Below the pieces are notes generated by a model. That model searched no databases and was not told the DNA's origin. It saw nothing but the letters and a program-made list of their open reading frames with translations. A stretch of 64,000 bases of DNA from Mesorhizobium hawassense (GTDB lineage: Bacteria > Pseudomonadota > Alphaproteobacteria > Rhizobiales > Rhizobiaceae): NCBI RefSeq assembly GCF_003289945.1, contig NZ_QMBP01000001.1:868001-932000 (forward strand), given 5' to 3'. Each line of letters starts with the position of its first letter. Position 1 is the first letter of the stretch. Shown here one piece after another: positions 18,581 through 26,758 of this stretch. The position numbers were made by a program, and so were the translations under genes.

Positions 18581-18610
18581 GAATTAATAAAACGAACGTT
18601 CAATTAATTC
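18581..18610. promoter_or_regulatory. Candidate TetR operator
   Basis: An AT-rich stretch 19-48 bases before the tetR start with a perfect 8-base core palindrome GAACGTTC, flanked by GAATTAAT on the left and ATTAATTC on the right. The dyad and position fit an autoregulatory TetR site controlling the leucine cluster. Confidence 0.5.
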
Positions 18611-18650
18611 AAGCCCCATACTGTGAAGCCGGCAGGACCTGTACCTTCCG

Positions 18651-18932
18651 TTAGACGATTATCCTGAAGTCGGCAGGCGCATCGCCGGCGCTGTCCTCGA
18701 TCTCGACCTTTGACACCTCAGCACCTCGCGGTCCTTGCCACAGGCGATCGATCATCGCGGCAACCGCCGCATCGGCGCCGGCGATCAGCGCCGATACCGA
18801 GCCGTCGCTTTCGTTGCGCACCCAGCCCGTCAATCCGAGGCGCACGGCTTCGCCGCGCGTCCAGACCCGGTAGCTGACGCCTTGCACGTGTCCGGAAATA
18901 CGCGCCCGAACGATTCTATGCTCGACTTGCAT
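18651..18932 (-). CDS. acyP: Acylphosphatase
   Basis: Hydrolyses acyl phosphates such as carbamoyl or acetyl phosphate. 93 residues, the usual size. The active-site loop [13 protein letters not shown] supplies the phosphate-binding arginine, and [11 protein letters not shown] contains the catalytic asparagine. The ATG at 18932 places the first strand correctly; an in-frame start at 18989 would add about 19 residues without family sequence. It is downstream of the aminotransferase gene in the same orientation, 57 bases away, so the two may share a transcript. Confidence 0.93.
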   Translation of the reverse strand: MQVEHRIVRARISGHVQGVSYRVWTRGEAVRLGLTGWVRNESDGSVSALIAGADAAVAAMIDRLWQGPRGAEVSKVEIEDSAGDAPADFRIIV

Positions 18933-18989
18933 GGGCCAAGCTCCGCGTTGATGCCTGGCGGAATCTGGCACAGCGAAAGGCAAAGGCAA

Positions 18990-20114
18990 CTATTGCTTGG
19001 GCTTGTTGCCGCGCGCAGCCGCCAACGCTCCGGGCAATTCCTCGGCGAAGATGTCTAGCTCATGGTCGAGGCCGACGCTGACCCGGATGCAGCGGTCGAG
19101 CCTGGGCGCCATCGGCTTGCGGATGAACACGTCGCGCGACAACAGACCCTGCATCACTTTCAGCGCGAAGGCGCCGTCGCGGCGGCAGTCGACGGTGACG
19201 AAGTTGGTTGCCGACGGCAACGGCTTCAGGTCGTTCTGCCTGGCGATGCTCGAAATGCGCTCGCGGCCTGCGGCCACGCGCGCCACCACGGAGCGCAGGT
19301 AATCCTGATCGGCAAGCGCTTCGAGGCCGGCAATCTGCGCCATGCGGCTGACGCCGTAGTGGTTGCGGATCTTTTCGAAGTCGCGGATCACCTCGGCCTC
19401 GGCCACGGCGTAGCCGCAGCGTATGCCGGCGAGCCCATAGGCCTTGGAAAAGGTGCGCATGCGGATGACGTTCGGCCGCGCGACATCGATCGGCGGCAGC
19501 GCCGAGGCCGGTCCCAGCTCGCCATAGGCTTCGTCGAGCACCAGCATCGTGGTTTCCGGCAGTGCCTCGATGAAACGGACGACATCCGGCGCCTCCCACC
19601 AGCTTCCCATCGGATTGTCGGGATTGGAGAGATAGACCAGCGGCGCCTTTTCGCTGGCGACTTTGCTCAGAAGTCCGTCCAGGTCTTCCTTGTCATTGGC
19701 ATAGGGCACCGTCACCAGGCGGCCACCGACACCGGCGATATGGAAGTTGAAGGTGGGGTAGGCGCCGAGCGAGGTCACCACCGCATCGCCCGCCCCGACA
19801 TACATGCGCGCCACCAGGCCGAGCAGGCCGTCAATGCCTTCGCCGACGACCACGTTTTCGGTTGCCACGCCGTGGTGCGCAGCCGCCGCCACCTTCAGCT
19901 CGTAATTGTCGGGGTCGCAATACATCCACTGGTCGCGGGCGACGCTCTCCATGCGGGCGATGACGCGTGGCGAAGGCCCGAAACTGCTTTCATTGGCGCC
20001 GATGCGGGCGCGGAAAGGCCGGCCGCGCTCGCGCTCCTGCGCCTCCGGCCCAACGAACGGCACCGTGGTGGGAAGCGCGCCGATGATCGGCGTTAAGGAA
20101 GGGCGCTGGCGCAT
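18990..20114 (-). CDS. HisC-like pyridoxal-phosphate aminotransferase
   Basis: 374-residue fold-type I aminotransferase of the histidinol-phosphate/aromatic class. Landmarks: ANESSFGPSPRVIARM at the N-terminus, VVVGEGIDGLLGLVARMYVG (cofactor phosphate region), YLSNPDNPMGSWW, LVLDEAYGEL and the Schiff-base lysine in TFSKAYGLAGIRCGYAV, then a C-terminal RVSVGLDHEL with the substrate-carboxylate arginine nearby. No other his genes are around, so the true substrate may be another amino acid; Rhizobiales carry several HisC paralogues. Start ATG at 20114. Confidence 0.88.
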   Translation of the reverse strand: MRQRPSLTPIIGALPTTVPFVGPEAQERERGRPFRARIGANESSFGPSPRVIARMESVARDQWMYCDPDNYELKVAAAAHHGVATENVVVGEGIDGLLGLVARMYVGAGDAVVTSLGAYPTFNFHIAGVGGRLVTVPYANDKEDLDGLLSKVASEKAPLVYLSNPDNPMGSWWEAPDVVRFIEALPETTMLVLDEAYGELGPASALPPIDVARPNVIRMRTFSKAYGLAGIRCGYAVAEAEVIRDFEKIRNHYGVSRMAQIAGLEALADQDYLRSVVARVAAGRERISSIARQNDLKPLPSATNFVTVDCRRDGAFALKVMQGLLSRDVFIRKPMAPRLDRCIRVSVGLDHELDIFAEELPGALAAARGNKPKQ

Positions 20115-20265
20115 GGCAAGGGCTCACTTGAAAAGGGTCTACTTGCTAGCGTGAGCGAGAGGTGGGTGCAAGCTGGCAGCGCTGTTTACGCACCAAACCT
20201 CACATAGGCCAAGCGTGAGGCTGCTTCGACTGGATTCTTCTCGCCCCTTTTGCTAGCGAGGCGTC

Positions 20266-21942
20266 ATGAGCAACCGATTACCGCCCGCTTGGGCAAAGCA
20301 CCTCAAAACCAAACGCCCCGCGAAGGCGATGCCGCCGAGAGCTGTGCCGCCGGAAATCCAGCCGACGTCCGGTTCGCTGCGCAATCCGTCCGATGACCTG
20401 GTGCTGAAGCAGGCGCTCGAGCTGCAGGACGCCGGGCGACTGACCGAGGCTGAGGAACTATGCCTTCGCGTGCTGGCAAGGACGCCAAACCATCCGCTGG
20501 CCCTCTATATCCAGGGAACGCTCGGGATCGGCTATGACGATGAAAAGGCGCTGCGCTATTTTGCCCGCGCGGTCGCGGAGGAGCCTCGAAATCCCTACTA
20601 TCACCTTAGCCTCGGCGGAACCTATTTGAGGCTCAGCGAATTCACGCCGGCGATCAAGCACATTCGGCACGCCCTGGATTTGAAGCCGGATCTCGTGGAA
20701 GCGATCTGCACTCTGGGCGATGCTTACAATTCCTTTGACAAGGGGGAACTTGCGCTGCCGCTCTTTGAAAAGGCGCTGAAGATCAATCGGGATCATCCTG
20801 TGGCCCGGTTGGGGCTGCCCCGCGCGCTTGCAAGCCTTGGCCGCATGGACGAAGCCGCGGTTCATCTGAAGGCGGCGATAGAACGGCGCATTGCGGTGCC
20901 GGCTGCCTACAATGCACTAGTGCACACACGCAAGTACCTTGAAGAGCCGCCGGAGCTGGCGGCGATCCTGGCCGAGCTTCAGCACCCGGAGCATGGATCG
21001 GAGGGAGCGGCAGAGCTCCATCACGCCGCCGGAAAGCTGCTCAACGACCTCCATCGCTACAAGGAGGCCATGCAGCATTTCCAGAAAGGCAACCAAGCCA
21101 GAGGCCGTAAATTCGATCTGGAAGCCCACCGCCGCTGGGTCGATGCCACGATCGAGACCTTCACACCGGAATTGGTGGCTTCAATGGCCGCTTTCGGCAA
21201 TCCCTCGGAGGCGCCTGTATTCGTCGTTGGCATGCCCCGCTCCGGCACAACGCTGACCGAGCAGATTTGCGCCAGCCATCCTGGCGTCCATGGCGCCGGT
21301 GAGCTCAACAAGCTTGCACGAACAGCCAACGGGCTCGGGCTCAAGGACCGCGCCGGCGCGGACCTCAGCAAATCGATCGCGGCCATTAGCCCCGAACTGA
21401 CCAGGACGCTGGCCGATGGGCATCTCGCCTATCTGCGCGAGCGGGCTCCTGAGGCGCTGCGAATAGTCGACAAGATGCCCCACAATTTCGAGCTGATCGG
21501 CCTGATCACAATCCTCTTTCCCAACGCGCGCATCATTCATTGTCGCCGCGATGCCATCGACAACTGCATTTCCTGCTACGTCCTGCAATTCAACGAGGCG
21601 CATAGCTACAGCGCCGACCTCGAGACGCTGGGGCTTTACTACAGGGAGTATGATCGCCTGATGCGGCATTGGGACAAGGTCCTCCCAGGCCGGATCTTCG
21701 AAAACCGCTATGAGGCTTTGATTGAAAATCAGGAGGAGCAGTCGCGCCGGCTCATAGACTTTCTCGGCTTGCCTTGGGACGAAGCCTGCCTGCGCTTCTT
21801 CGACCGGAGCGGCTCCGTGAACACTTACAGCAATTGGCAGGTCCGCCAGCCGATCTATACGTCCTCGGTCAAGCGATGGAAGAATTACGAGAGTGAGATC
21901 CAGCCTTTGATCGACGCGCTGGGGGATCTCGCCGACGCCTGA
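20266..21942 (+). CDS. TPR-repeat sulfotransferase
   Basis: 558 residues joining an N-terminal tetratricopeptide array (about 43-280, for example LELQDAGRLTEAEELCLRVL and ALRYFARAVAEEPRNPYYH) to a C-terminal sulfotransferase domain (about 315-540). The PAPS 5'-phosphosulfate loop GMPRSGTTL is at residues 322-330, and the 3'-phosphate region is RIIHCRRDAIDNCIS. Such fusions are frequent in Alphaproteobacteria; the acceptor (glycan, lipid or peptide) is unknown. No signal peptide, so a cytoplasmic or membrane-associated role is likely. Codon use is a little less GC-rich than neighbours. Start ATG at 20266; monocistronic. Confidence 0.9.
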   Translation: MSNRLPPAWAKHLKTKRPAKAMPPRAVPPEIQPTSGSLRNPSDDLVLKQALELQDAGRLTEAEELCLRVLARTPNHPLALYIQGTLGIGYDDEKALRYFARAVAEEPRNPYYHLSLGGTYLRLSEFTPAIKHIRHALDLKPDLVEAICTLGDAYNSFDKGELALPLFEKALKINRDHPVARLGLPRALASLGRMDEAAVHLKAAIERRIAVPAAYNALVHTRKYLEEPPELAAILAELQHPEHGSEGAAELHHAAGKLLNDLHRYKEAMQHFQKGNQARGRKFDLEAHRRWVDATIETFTPELVASMAAFGNPSEAPVFVVGMPRSGTTLTEQICASHPGVHGAGELNKLARTANGLGLKDRAGADLSKSIAAISPELTRTLADGHLAYLRERAPEALRIVDKMPHNFELIGLITILFPNARIIHCRRDAIDNCISCYVLQFNEAHSYSADLETLGLYYREYDRLMRHWDKVLPGRIFENRYEALIENQEEQSRRLIDFLGLPWDEACLRFFDRSGSVNTYSNWQVRQPIYTSSVKRWKNYESEIQPLIDALGDLADA

Positions 21943-22004
21943 CCTTAAGTTTCTGTCGGCGGGTTAGGTCTTTATACAACCGCAGCAGCTTGAAATGGCA
22001 TTCA

Positions 22005-22038
22005 CGCAAATAAACCCGGCGGTCGCCCGCCGGGTTTT
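22005..22038 (-). terminator. Rho-independent terminator of the minus-strand porin
   Basis: An 11-base perfect stem AAACCCGGCGG against CCGCCGGGTTT (22012-22037) with a short TCGC loop, followed on the minus strand by TTTATTTGCG. It lies about 25 bases after the porin stop. Confidence 0.88.
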
Positions 22039-22061
22039 CGATTTCGATCAGACAGCGCCTG

Positions 22062-23213
22062 TTAGAACGAGCGCTGGAAGCGGAGCATGCCGCCGACGCT
22101 GTTCTTCTTGTCGGCATTAGTGAAGTTTACGACGTCGGCGCCCGAAACCCACTCGTCGAACTTGCCGAAGTGATCGTAGTCGACTTCGGCAGTGACCGTG
22201 AAGCCGGGAACGAGGTCGTACGCGACGTTCGCCGCCACGCCGTAGTTCTTGTCCTGATCACCCGACACCTGGAGGTTGAACGAAGTTTTTTCGTTGAACT
22301 TGTAGGTGCCGCCGGCCCAGAACGCCCAGTTGCCGCCCCAGATTTTGTAGAAGCCGCGATCATGTGCGTCGATGGCGTTGGTCGGGTCGTCGAGGTTGTT
22401 GTCGGTGCCGTAGCCGAACATGCCGAACACCGACAGTTCATTGCTGAGGTTGACGTCCACACGGACCTTGCCGGCGACTTCCTCGTAGTTGCTGTCGTAA
22501 GCCACGACACCGCTGATTGCGCCCCAGCCCTGCGTGTACTTCACGCCGCCGACGACATGCGGAACGTAGCTGTCGATGGTGCCGACGACGCCCTCGCCTT
22601 CTTCAAGCGAAACCACGGCGGAGAAGCCGTTGCCGGCGTCGAAGTAGTACTGAACCACGTTGGTGTCGAAGTCGCCATAGGGGACAATCGTGTCGTTGAT
22701 GACGTTGCCGGCATAGCCGATGAACGTATTGAAGGCCGATTCGTCCTTACCGACGCGGAGACCACCGAGCTGGATCCAGGCGAAGTTCAGCGAAACTCCG
22801 CTGTTGCGCGCCGTGTTGTAGTAAACGGCAGCATTCCGGTTGGCGAAGTTGAAGCGGGTCTCGGTGTAGGTCTTCAACGTGCCGAGTTCGGTTTCCTGGC
22901 CGGTCCAGGTCTTCAGGGTGAAGCGGGTGTGCTTCTGGAAGGTGCTGTTTTCGCTGCCGTCCTGGTGGTCGGCGGTCTTGGCGCCGTCGAACGAGCCGAC
23001 ATCCCCGACGCCGATGTCGTAACGGACATAGCCGCCGATGCGCAGGCAGGTCTCGGTGCCGGGGATGTAGAAGTAGCCCGAGCCGTAGACGTCGCAGATC
23101 TTGACGTATTCCGCCGGTTCCGGCTCGGCGACGGTCACAGCGTCGGCGGCGCGAGCACCGGAAACTGCGACGAGGGCCGCAGCTGAGCCGAGAAGAAGGC
23201 TCTTGATGTTCAT
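22062..23213 (-). CDS. Outer-membrane porin, Brucella Omp2 type (minus-strand copy)
   Basis: 383-residue trimeric-porin family protein forming outer-membrane diffusion channels. Signal peptide 1-22 (MNIKSLLLGSAAALVAVSGA, then RAAD). The mature protein starts with the family-typical AVTVAEPEPAEYVKICDVYG and GYFYIPGTETCLRIGGYVRYD, which contains the conserved cysteine pair, and ends GGMLRFQRSF with the terminal phenylalanine needed for outer-membrane assembly. It is a near-duplicate of the gene at 24197-25357 in opposite orientation; they differ mostly in a surface-loop region around residues 270-300 and near the C-terminus. Ribosome site CTGGAGG, 8 bases before the ATG. Confidence 0.95.
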   Translation of the reverse strand: MNIKSLLLGSAAALVAVSGARAADAVTVAEPEPAEYVKICDVYGSGYFYIPGTETCLRIGGYVRYDIGVGDVGSFDGAKTADHQDGSENSTFQKHTRFTLKTWTGQETELGTLKTYTETRFNFANRNAAVYYNTARNSGVSLNFAWIQLGGLRVGKDESAFNTFIGYAGNVINDTIVPYGDFDTNVVQYYFDAGNGFSAVVSLEEGEGVVGTIDSYVPHVVGGVKYTQGWGAISGVVAYDSNYEEVAGKVRVDVNLSNELSVFGMFGYGTDNNLDDPTNAIDAHDRGFYKIWGGNWAFWAGGTYKFNEKTSFNLQVSGDQDKNYGVAANVAYDLVPGFTVTAEVDYDHFGKFDEWVSGADVVNFTNADKKNSVGGMLRFQRSF

Positions 23214-23310
23214 TTTCTGACCTCCAGTCAGAATCGAACGGCAGCGTTGAGGAAAAGAAGGCTAGTTAGGCTGTTTCCTTTCAATTTCAGATGGATAAGT
23301 CCTGAATCAG

Positions 23311-23560
23311 TCAGGAGGGTTCAGTCCGCCAAAACCGTTTGTTGGCGAAGGCCTGCCGGATCCGGTCTTGAAATATTGCTCGAGTTGCCGCGCGTTGGCC
23401 TCGGTTTCGACCCCGATGTAGGCCTTCAAGGTGACAGGCAAATAAGCCTTGGTCGAAGTCACCTGTCCTGATTGATGCGATTCGAAACGACCCGGAGATC
23501 GTTTGTCGATCCGACATAGACATCGCCGTTATGGAGCTGCGGGAAATAGACGTACCACAT
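23311..23560 (-). pseudogene. GIY-YIG nuclease domain gene broken by two single-base deletions
   Basis: The minus strand encodes MWYVYFPQLHNGDVYVGSTN, a GIY-YIG-like start (the WYVYF and YVGSTN halves of the signature). After L-R the frame breaks; restoring one base near 23493 gives RFESHQSGQVTSTKAYLPV and TLKAYIGVETEANARQLEQY, the normal continuation. A second missing base near 23346 must be restored to read RAFANKRFWRTEPS to the stop at 23311-23313. With both repairs the product is 83 residues, a standard short rhizobial GIY-YIG protein. It lies directly downstream of tRNA-Ser on the same strand and between the inverted porins. Two independent lesions argue for a true pseudogene rather than one read error. 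Confidence 0.8.
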
Positions 23561-23656
23561 GGTCCCCCCCACGCTACTTCGTAGCTTCGGGCGACACTCC
23601 CACGCCCAAATGCGGTTCCGGGTGGCCTGCCACCCGAAGCCCGCAGGGGCGTAGGG

Positions 23657-23747
23657 TGGCGGAGAGGATGGGATTCGAACCCACGAGAAGCTTTTGACCT
23701 CTACTCCCTTAGCAGGGGAGCGCCTTCGACCACTCGGCCACCTCTCC
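23657..23747 (-). tRNA. tRNA-Ser (anticodon GCU)
   Basis: On the minus strand, the 5' acceptor arm GGAGAGG (23747-23741) pairs with CCTCTCC near the 3' end, followed by G and an encoded CCA (23659-23657). The anticodon stem-loop CTCCCCTGCTAAGGGAG carries GCT, reading AGC/AGU serine codons. The long variable arm (TAGAGGTC...GCTTCTC region) is typical of class II tRNA-Ser, and GGTTCGAATCC gives the T-loop. 91 bases including CCA. Confidence 0.96.
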
Positions 23748-24196
23748 GTCGCGCCGGTGGATAAAGAAAAGCGTCGGCACAATCAACAAGCCGGCGCCAT
23801 AATCAGCGAAAAATCGGCAGGCGGGCACGGTCCCGCCGTTCCAGATGGCGATTCTGCGGCATCTGCCTGGCGCGCGACTCGCCGACATGCCGCAATTCGG
23901 TCCCGCCATTGCCGGATTCGGCCCGATTCCGGCGCTGCAAGGCCTCGATGGTTAACGAGAGCTTTCGGAGTGAGGCCAAATCGTGTCATTTGTGCAACAA
24001 CCCCCGGGGATAGCGTCCGGACAGCTGTCCCGCCGATACGATCGTGGTTGAACGGCGCCGGCTCATGGGTAAAGGTCATGTTCGAAGGAGCGGCGCGGTG
24101 CGCATCTTTTTCGGTAGTGGGGATGGGGCAGGGAACGCTGTCCTTCAGCAAAAAATACCCAGACCCGTTTTTTAACTTTTGACTGGAGGTCAGAAA
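23748..24196. other. Gene-free upstream region of tRNA-Ser and the plus-strand porin
   Basis: 449 bases between the 5' end of the tRNA (minus) and the porin ATG (plus). I see no credible coding frame. It must hold both promoters. The last 17 bases before the porin ATG (TGACTGGAGGTCAGAAA) are identical to the leader of the inverted porin copy; further upstream the two leaders differ. Confidence 0.5.
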
Positions 24197-25357
24197 ATGA
24201 ACATCAAGAGCCTTCTTCTCGGCTCAGCTGCGGCCCTGATCGCAGTTTCCGGTGCTCGCGCCGCCGACGCTGTGACCGTCGCCGAGCCGGAACCGGCGGA
24301 ATACGTCAAGATCTGCGACGTCTACGGCTCGGGCTACTTCTACATCCCCGGCACCGAGACCTGCCTGCGCATCGGCGGCTATGTCCGTTACGACATCGGC
24401 GTCGGTGACATCGGCTCGTTCGACGGCGCGGCGACCGCCGACCATGAGGATTTCTCCCGGCAGGAAACCTTCCAGAAGCACGCCCGCTTCACGCTGAAGA
24501 CCTGGACCGGCCAGGAAACCGAACTCGGCACGTTGAAGACCTACACCGAGACCCGCTTCAACTTCGCCAACCGGAATGCTGCCGTCCCCTACAACACGGC
24601 GCGCAACAGCGGTGTTTCGCTGAACTTCGCCTGGATCCAGCTCGGTGGCCTTCGCGTCGGTAAGGACGAATCGGCCTTCAACACGTTCATCGGCTACGCC
24701 GGCAACGTCATCCAGGATACGCTGGTTCCCTACGGCGATTTCGACACCAACGTCGTCCAGTACTACTTCGACGCCGGCAACGGCTTCTCGGCGGTCGTCT
24801 CGCTCGAAGAAGGCTCGGGCGTCAAGGGCACCATTGACAGCTACGTTCCGCATGTCGTCGGCGGCGTGAAGTACACGCAGGGCTGGGGCGCCATCACTGG
24901 CGTCGTTGCTTATGACAGCAACTACGAGGAAGTGGCCGGTAAGGTCCGTGTGGACTTCAACGTCAACGACGCGATCTCGCTGTTCGGCATGGTCGGCTAT
25001 GGCAGCGACGACAACCTGTCGGATCCGACCTGGGCAATCCCTGGCACCAGCGGCATCCCAGGGGCGCAGGGCCGCGGCTTCTTCAAGCAGTGGGGCGGCA
25101 ACTGGGCCTGGTGGGTCGGCGGCACCTACAAGTTCAACGAGAAGACCTCGTTCAACGCTCAGGTGTCGGGTGACGACGACAAGAACTACGCCGTTGCGGC
25201 AAACATCGCTTACGACGTCGTTCCCGGCTTCACCGTCACGGCCGAAGTTGACTGGGCTCACGACGGCAAGTTTAACCAGTTTGGTAACTTCAACTGGACT
25301 GGCGCCGACAAGAAGAACAGCGTCGGCGGCCTCCTCCGTTTCCAGCGCTCCTTCTAA
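24197..25357 (+). CDS. Outer-membrane porin, Brucella Omp2 type (plus-strand copy)
   Basis: 386-residue porin, the inverted partner of the gene at 22062-23213. The signal peptide and roughly the first 230 residues are nearly identical between copies. This copy carries a few extra residues in a loop near 275-290 (PGTSGIPGAQGRG in place of AIDAHDRG) and different residues before the C-terminal ADKKNSVGGLLRFQRSF. The terminal Phe and the CDVYG...CLRIGG cysteines are intact. ATG at 24197 after CTGGAGG; the frame upstream to 24179 lacks a better start. It ends with a strong terminator, so it is monocistronic. Expected product: an abundant general-diffusion channel. Confidence 0.95.
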   Translation: MNIKSLLLGSAAALIAVSGARAADAVTVAEPEPAEYVKICDVYGSGYFYIPGTETCLRIGGYVRYDIGVGDIGSFDGAATADHEDFSRQETFQKHARFTLKTWTGQETELGTLKTYTETRFNFANRNAAVPYNTARNSGVSLNFAWIQLGGLRVGKDESAFNTFIGYAGNVIQDTLVPYGDFDTNVVQYYFDAGNGFSAVVSLEEGSGVKGTIDSYVPHVVGGVKYTQGWGAITGVVAYDSNYEEVAGKVRVDFNVNDAISLFGMVGYGSDDNLSDPTWAIPGTSGIPGAQGRGFFKQWGGNWAWWVGGTYKFNEKTSFNAQVSGDDDKNYAVAANIAYDVVPGFTVTAEVDWAHDGKFNQFGNFNWTGADKKNSVGGLLRFQRSF

Positions 25358-25382
25358 GGGCTGGACTGCTACAACTGAAATC

Positions 25383-25415
25383 CGGCCCGGGCGTCTCCAC
25401 GCCCGGGCCGTTTTG
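25383..25415 (+). terminator. Rho-independent terminator of the plus-strand porin
   Basis: Perfect 11-base stem GGCCCGGGCGT against ACGCCCGGGCC with a CTCC loop (25384-25409), followed by GTTTTGCTTT. Located 26 bases after the porin stop. Confidence 0.9.
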
Positions 25416-25598
25416 CTTTCGCGACTGGTTCAACGCAACGAAAGGATGGGGGTGAAACGGTAAGCTGATTGGGTCTGTCGGATGATTTTGTGGGATCCAC
25501 TCCGGTGGATGGGATTGGCCGCAAGACTCGAAAACTCTTGAAAGGACATCTCCAAACGGTTAGGGCTGGTCCCTTAACCACAGGGGGTGTGGCTAAGA

Positions 25599-26675
25599 AT
25601 GTCGAACGAAGCGGTTCAAGAGGCCGAGGCCTCTGGTCATTTTGCGTTCTTTTCTTCTCAGAATTCGAAGTTCAACTACACGTTTAACAAGATCAGAGAA
25701 GTAAAGTCGTATCGGATCGGGGAGCTTTTTGCAGCTTATCGAGATATACTCTGGGATGATGGGCGGCATAAATACAATGTCAGCTCTTTCATCGGTGAAA
25801 TAGACGAGATCCTTCTGGGAGAGCGTTTCAGCACCTTTGACCAGAACACCCTGGACAATCTTATCGGTACATTGCGCCAGCGCGGCAACAGCAACGCAAC
25901 CATCAATCGCAAGATGGCTGCCCTCAGCAAATTGCTGCGTAAGGCGCATAAGATGGGAGATATCCACAGCCTGCCCGAGTTCCGCCGCCAGAAGGAGCGG
26001 GCGGGACGGATTCGTTTCCTCGAAAGGGACGAAGAGGCGAGGTTGTTCGCGGCGATCAAAAGCCGCAGCGAGGATGCCTACCGGCTTTCCGTCTTCCTGG
26101 TCGATACCGGCTGCCGCCTCGGTGAGGCGCTCGGCCTGATCTGGAACGACATCCAGGAGCATCGCGTCTCCTTCTGGATCACAAAATCCGGCCGCAGCCG
26201 CACCATTCCGATGACCGAACGGGTCAAGGACGTGATCAAGCTGCCGCCAAACACCGAAGGGCGTCGGCCAAAGGGCCCGTTCACCAAGCTCACCCAGGCG
26301 CAGTACCGCGCGATCTGGAACGAGGCGAAGACGGAAGTCGGCCTCGGCGCCGACGAGCAGGTTGTGCCGCACATCCTGCGCCACACTTGTGCCTCGCGCC
26401 TCGTCCAGGGCGGCATCGACATCAGGCGCGTGCAAATGTGGCTGGGCCACCAGACGCTGTCGATGACCATGCGTTACGCGCATCTGGCCACCAACGACCT
26501 CGATGGCTGCGTCGTCGTGCTCGAAAAGCCGCGCGGTGACGGCTCGTCATCGCACTCGGCGGAAGCTTCCGCGTTTGCGTCGCCCCTCACGACGCCGACC
26601 TCCGCCCCGTCGTCGCGAAAAGAGCAAGGACCGGAACCGGCCAAGGCGCCAAAAAAGCGCTCGAAAGGCAAATAG
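25599..26675 (+). CDS. Tyrosine-type site-specific recombinase (orphan integrase)
   Basis: 358 residues. A core-binding domain lies at about 30-115 (LDNLIGTLRQRGNSNATINR, MAALSKLLRKAHKMGDI) and the catalytic domain at about 125-305. The active-site set is complete: Arg in DTGCRLGEALGL, Lys near WITKSGRSRTIPM, H-x-x-R in HILRHTCASRL, His in WLGHQTLSMT and the nucleophile Tyr in MRYAHLATND. The last ~55 residues are an unusual Ser/Pro/Lys-rich tail ending KKRSKGK. The ATG at 25599 is preceded by GGGGG 11 bases upstream; a GTG at 25587 is possible. No excisionase, att repeats or phage genes are nearby, so it may be a fixed remnant or a host-adapted recombinase. Confidence 0.88.
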   Translation: MSNEAVQEAEASGHFAFFSSQNSKFNYTFNKIREVKSYRIGELFAAYRDILWDDGRHKYNVSSFIGEIDEILLGERFSTFDQNTLDNLIGTLRQRGNSNATINRKMAALSKLLRKAHKMGDIHSLPEFRRQKERAGRIRFLERDEEARLFAAIKSRSEDAYRLSVFLVDTGCRLGEALGLIWNDIQEHRVSFWITKSGRSRTIPMTERVKDVIKLPPNTEGRRPKGPFTKLTQAQYRAIWNEAKTEVGLGADEQVVPHILRHTCASRLVQGGIDIRRVQMWLGHQTLSMTMRYAHLATNDLDGCVVVLEKPRGDGSSSHSAEASAFASPLTTPTSAPSSRKEQGPEPAKAPKKRSKGK

Positions 26676-26725
26676 GCCCGATCGAACCGGGTTCGCCAGC
26701 GGCAAAAATCTATATTTAGCGGCAG

Positions 26726-26758
26726 AGCCCGGGACCGATATAGTCTCGGGCTTTACTT
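26726..26758 (+). terminator. Rho-independent terminator after the integrase
   Basis: Ten-base stem AGCCCGGGAC against GTCTCGGGCT (one G-T pair) around CGATATA, followed by TTACTTCTATT. It lies 50 bases after the integrase stop and abuts the convergent hydrolase. Confidence 0.75.

Noticed and set aside
23694-24182. 162-codon plus-strand frame across tRNA-Ser
   Set aside because: Runs through the tRNA gene and has no ribosome site or recognisable motif.
23657-26675. A genomic island integrated at tRNA-Ser using the nearby integrase
   Set aside because: The tRNA 3' end points away from the integrase, a conserved porin lies between, and I see no repeated tRNA end that would mark an attachment site.
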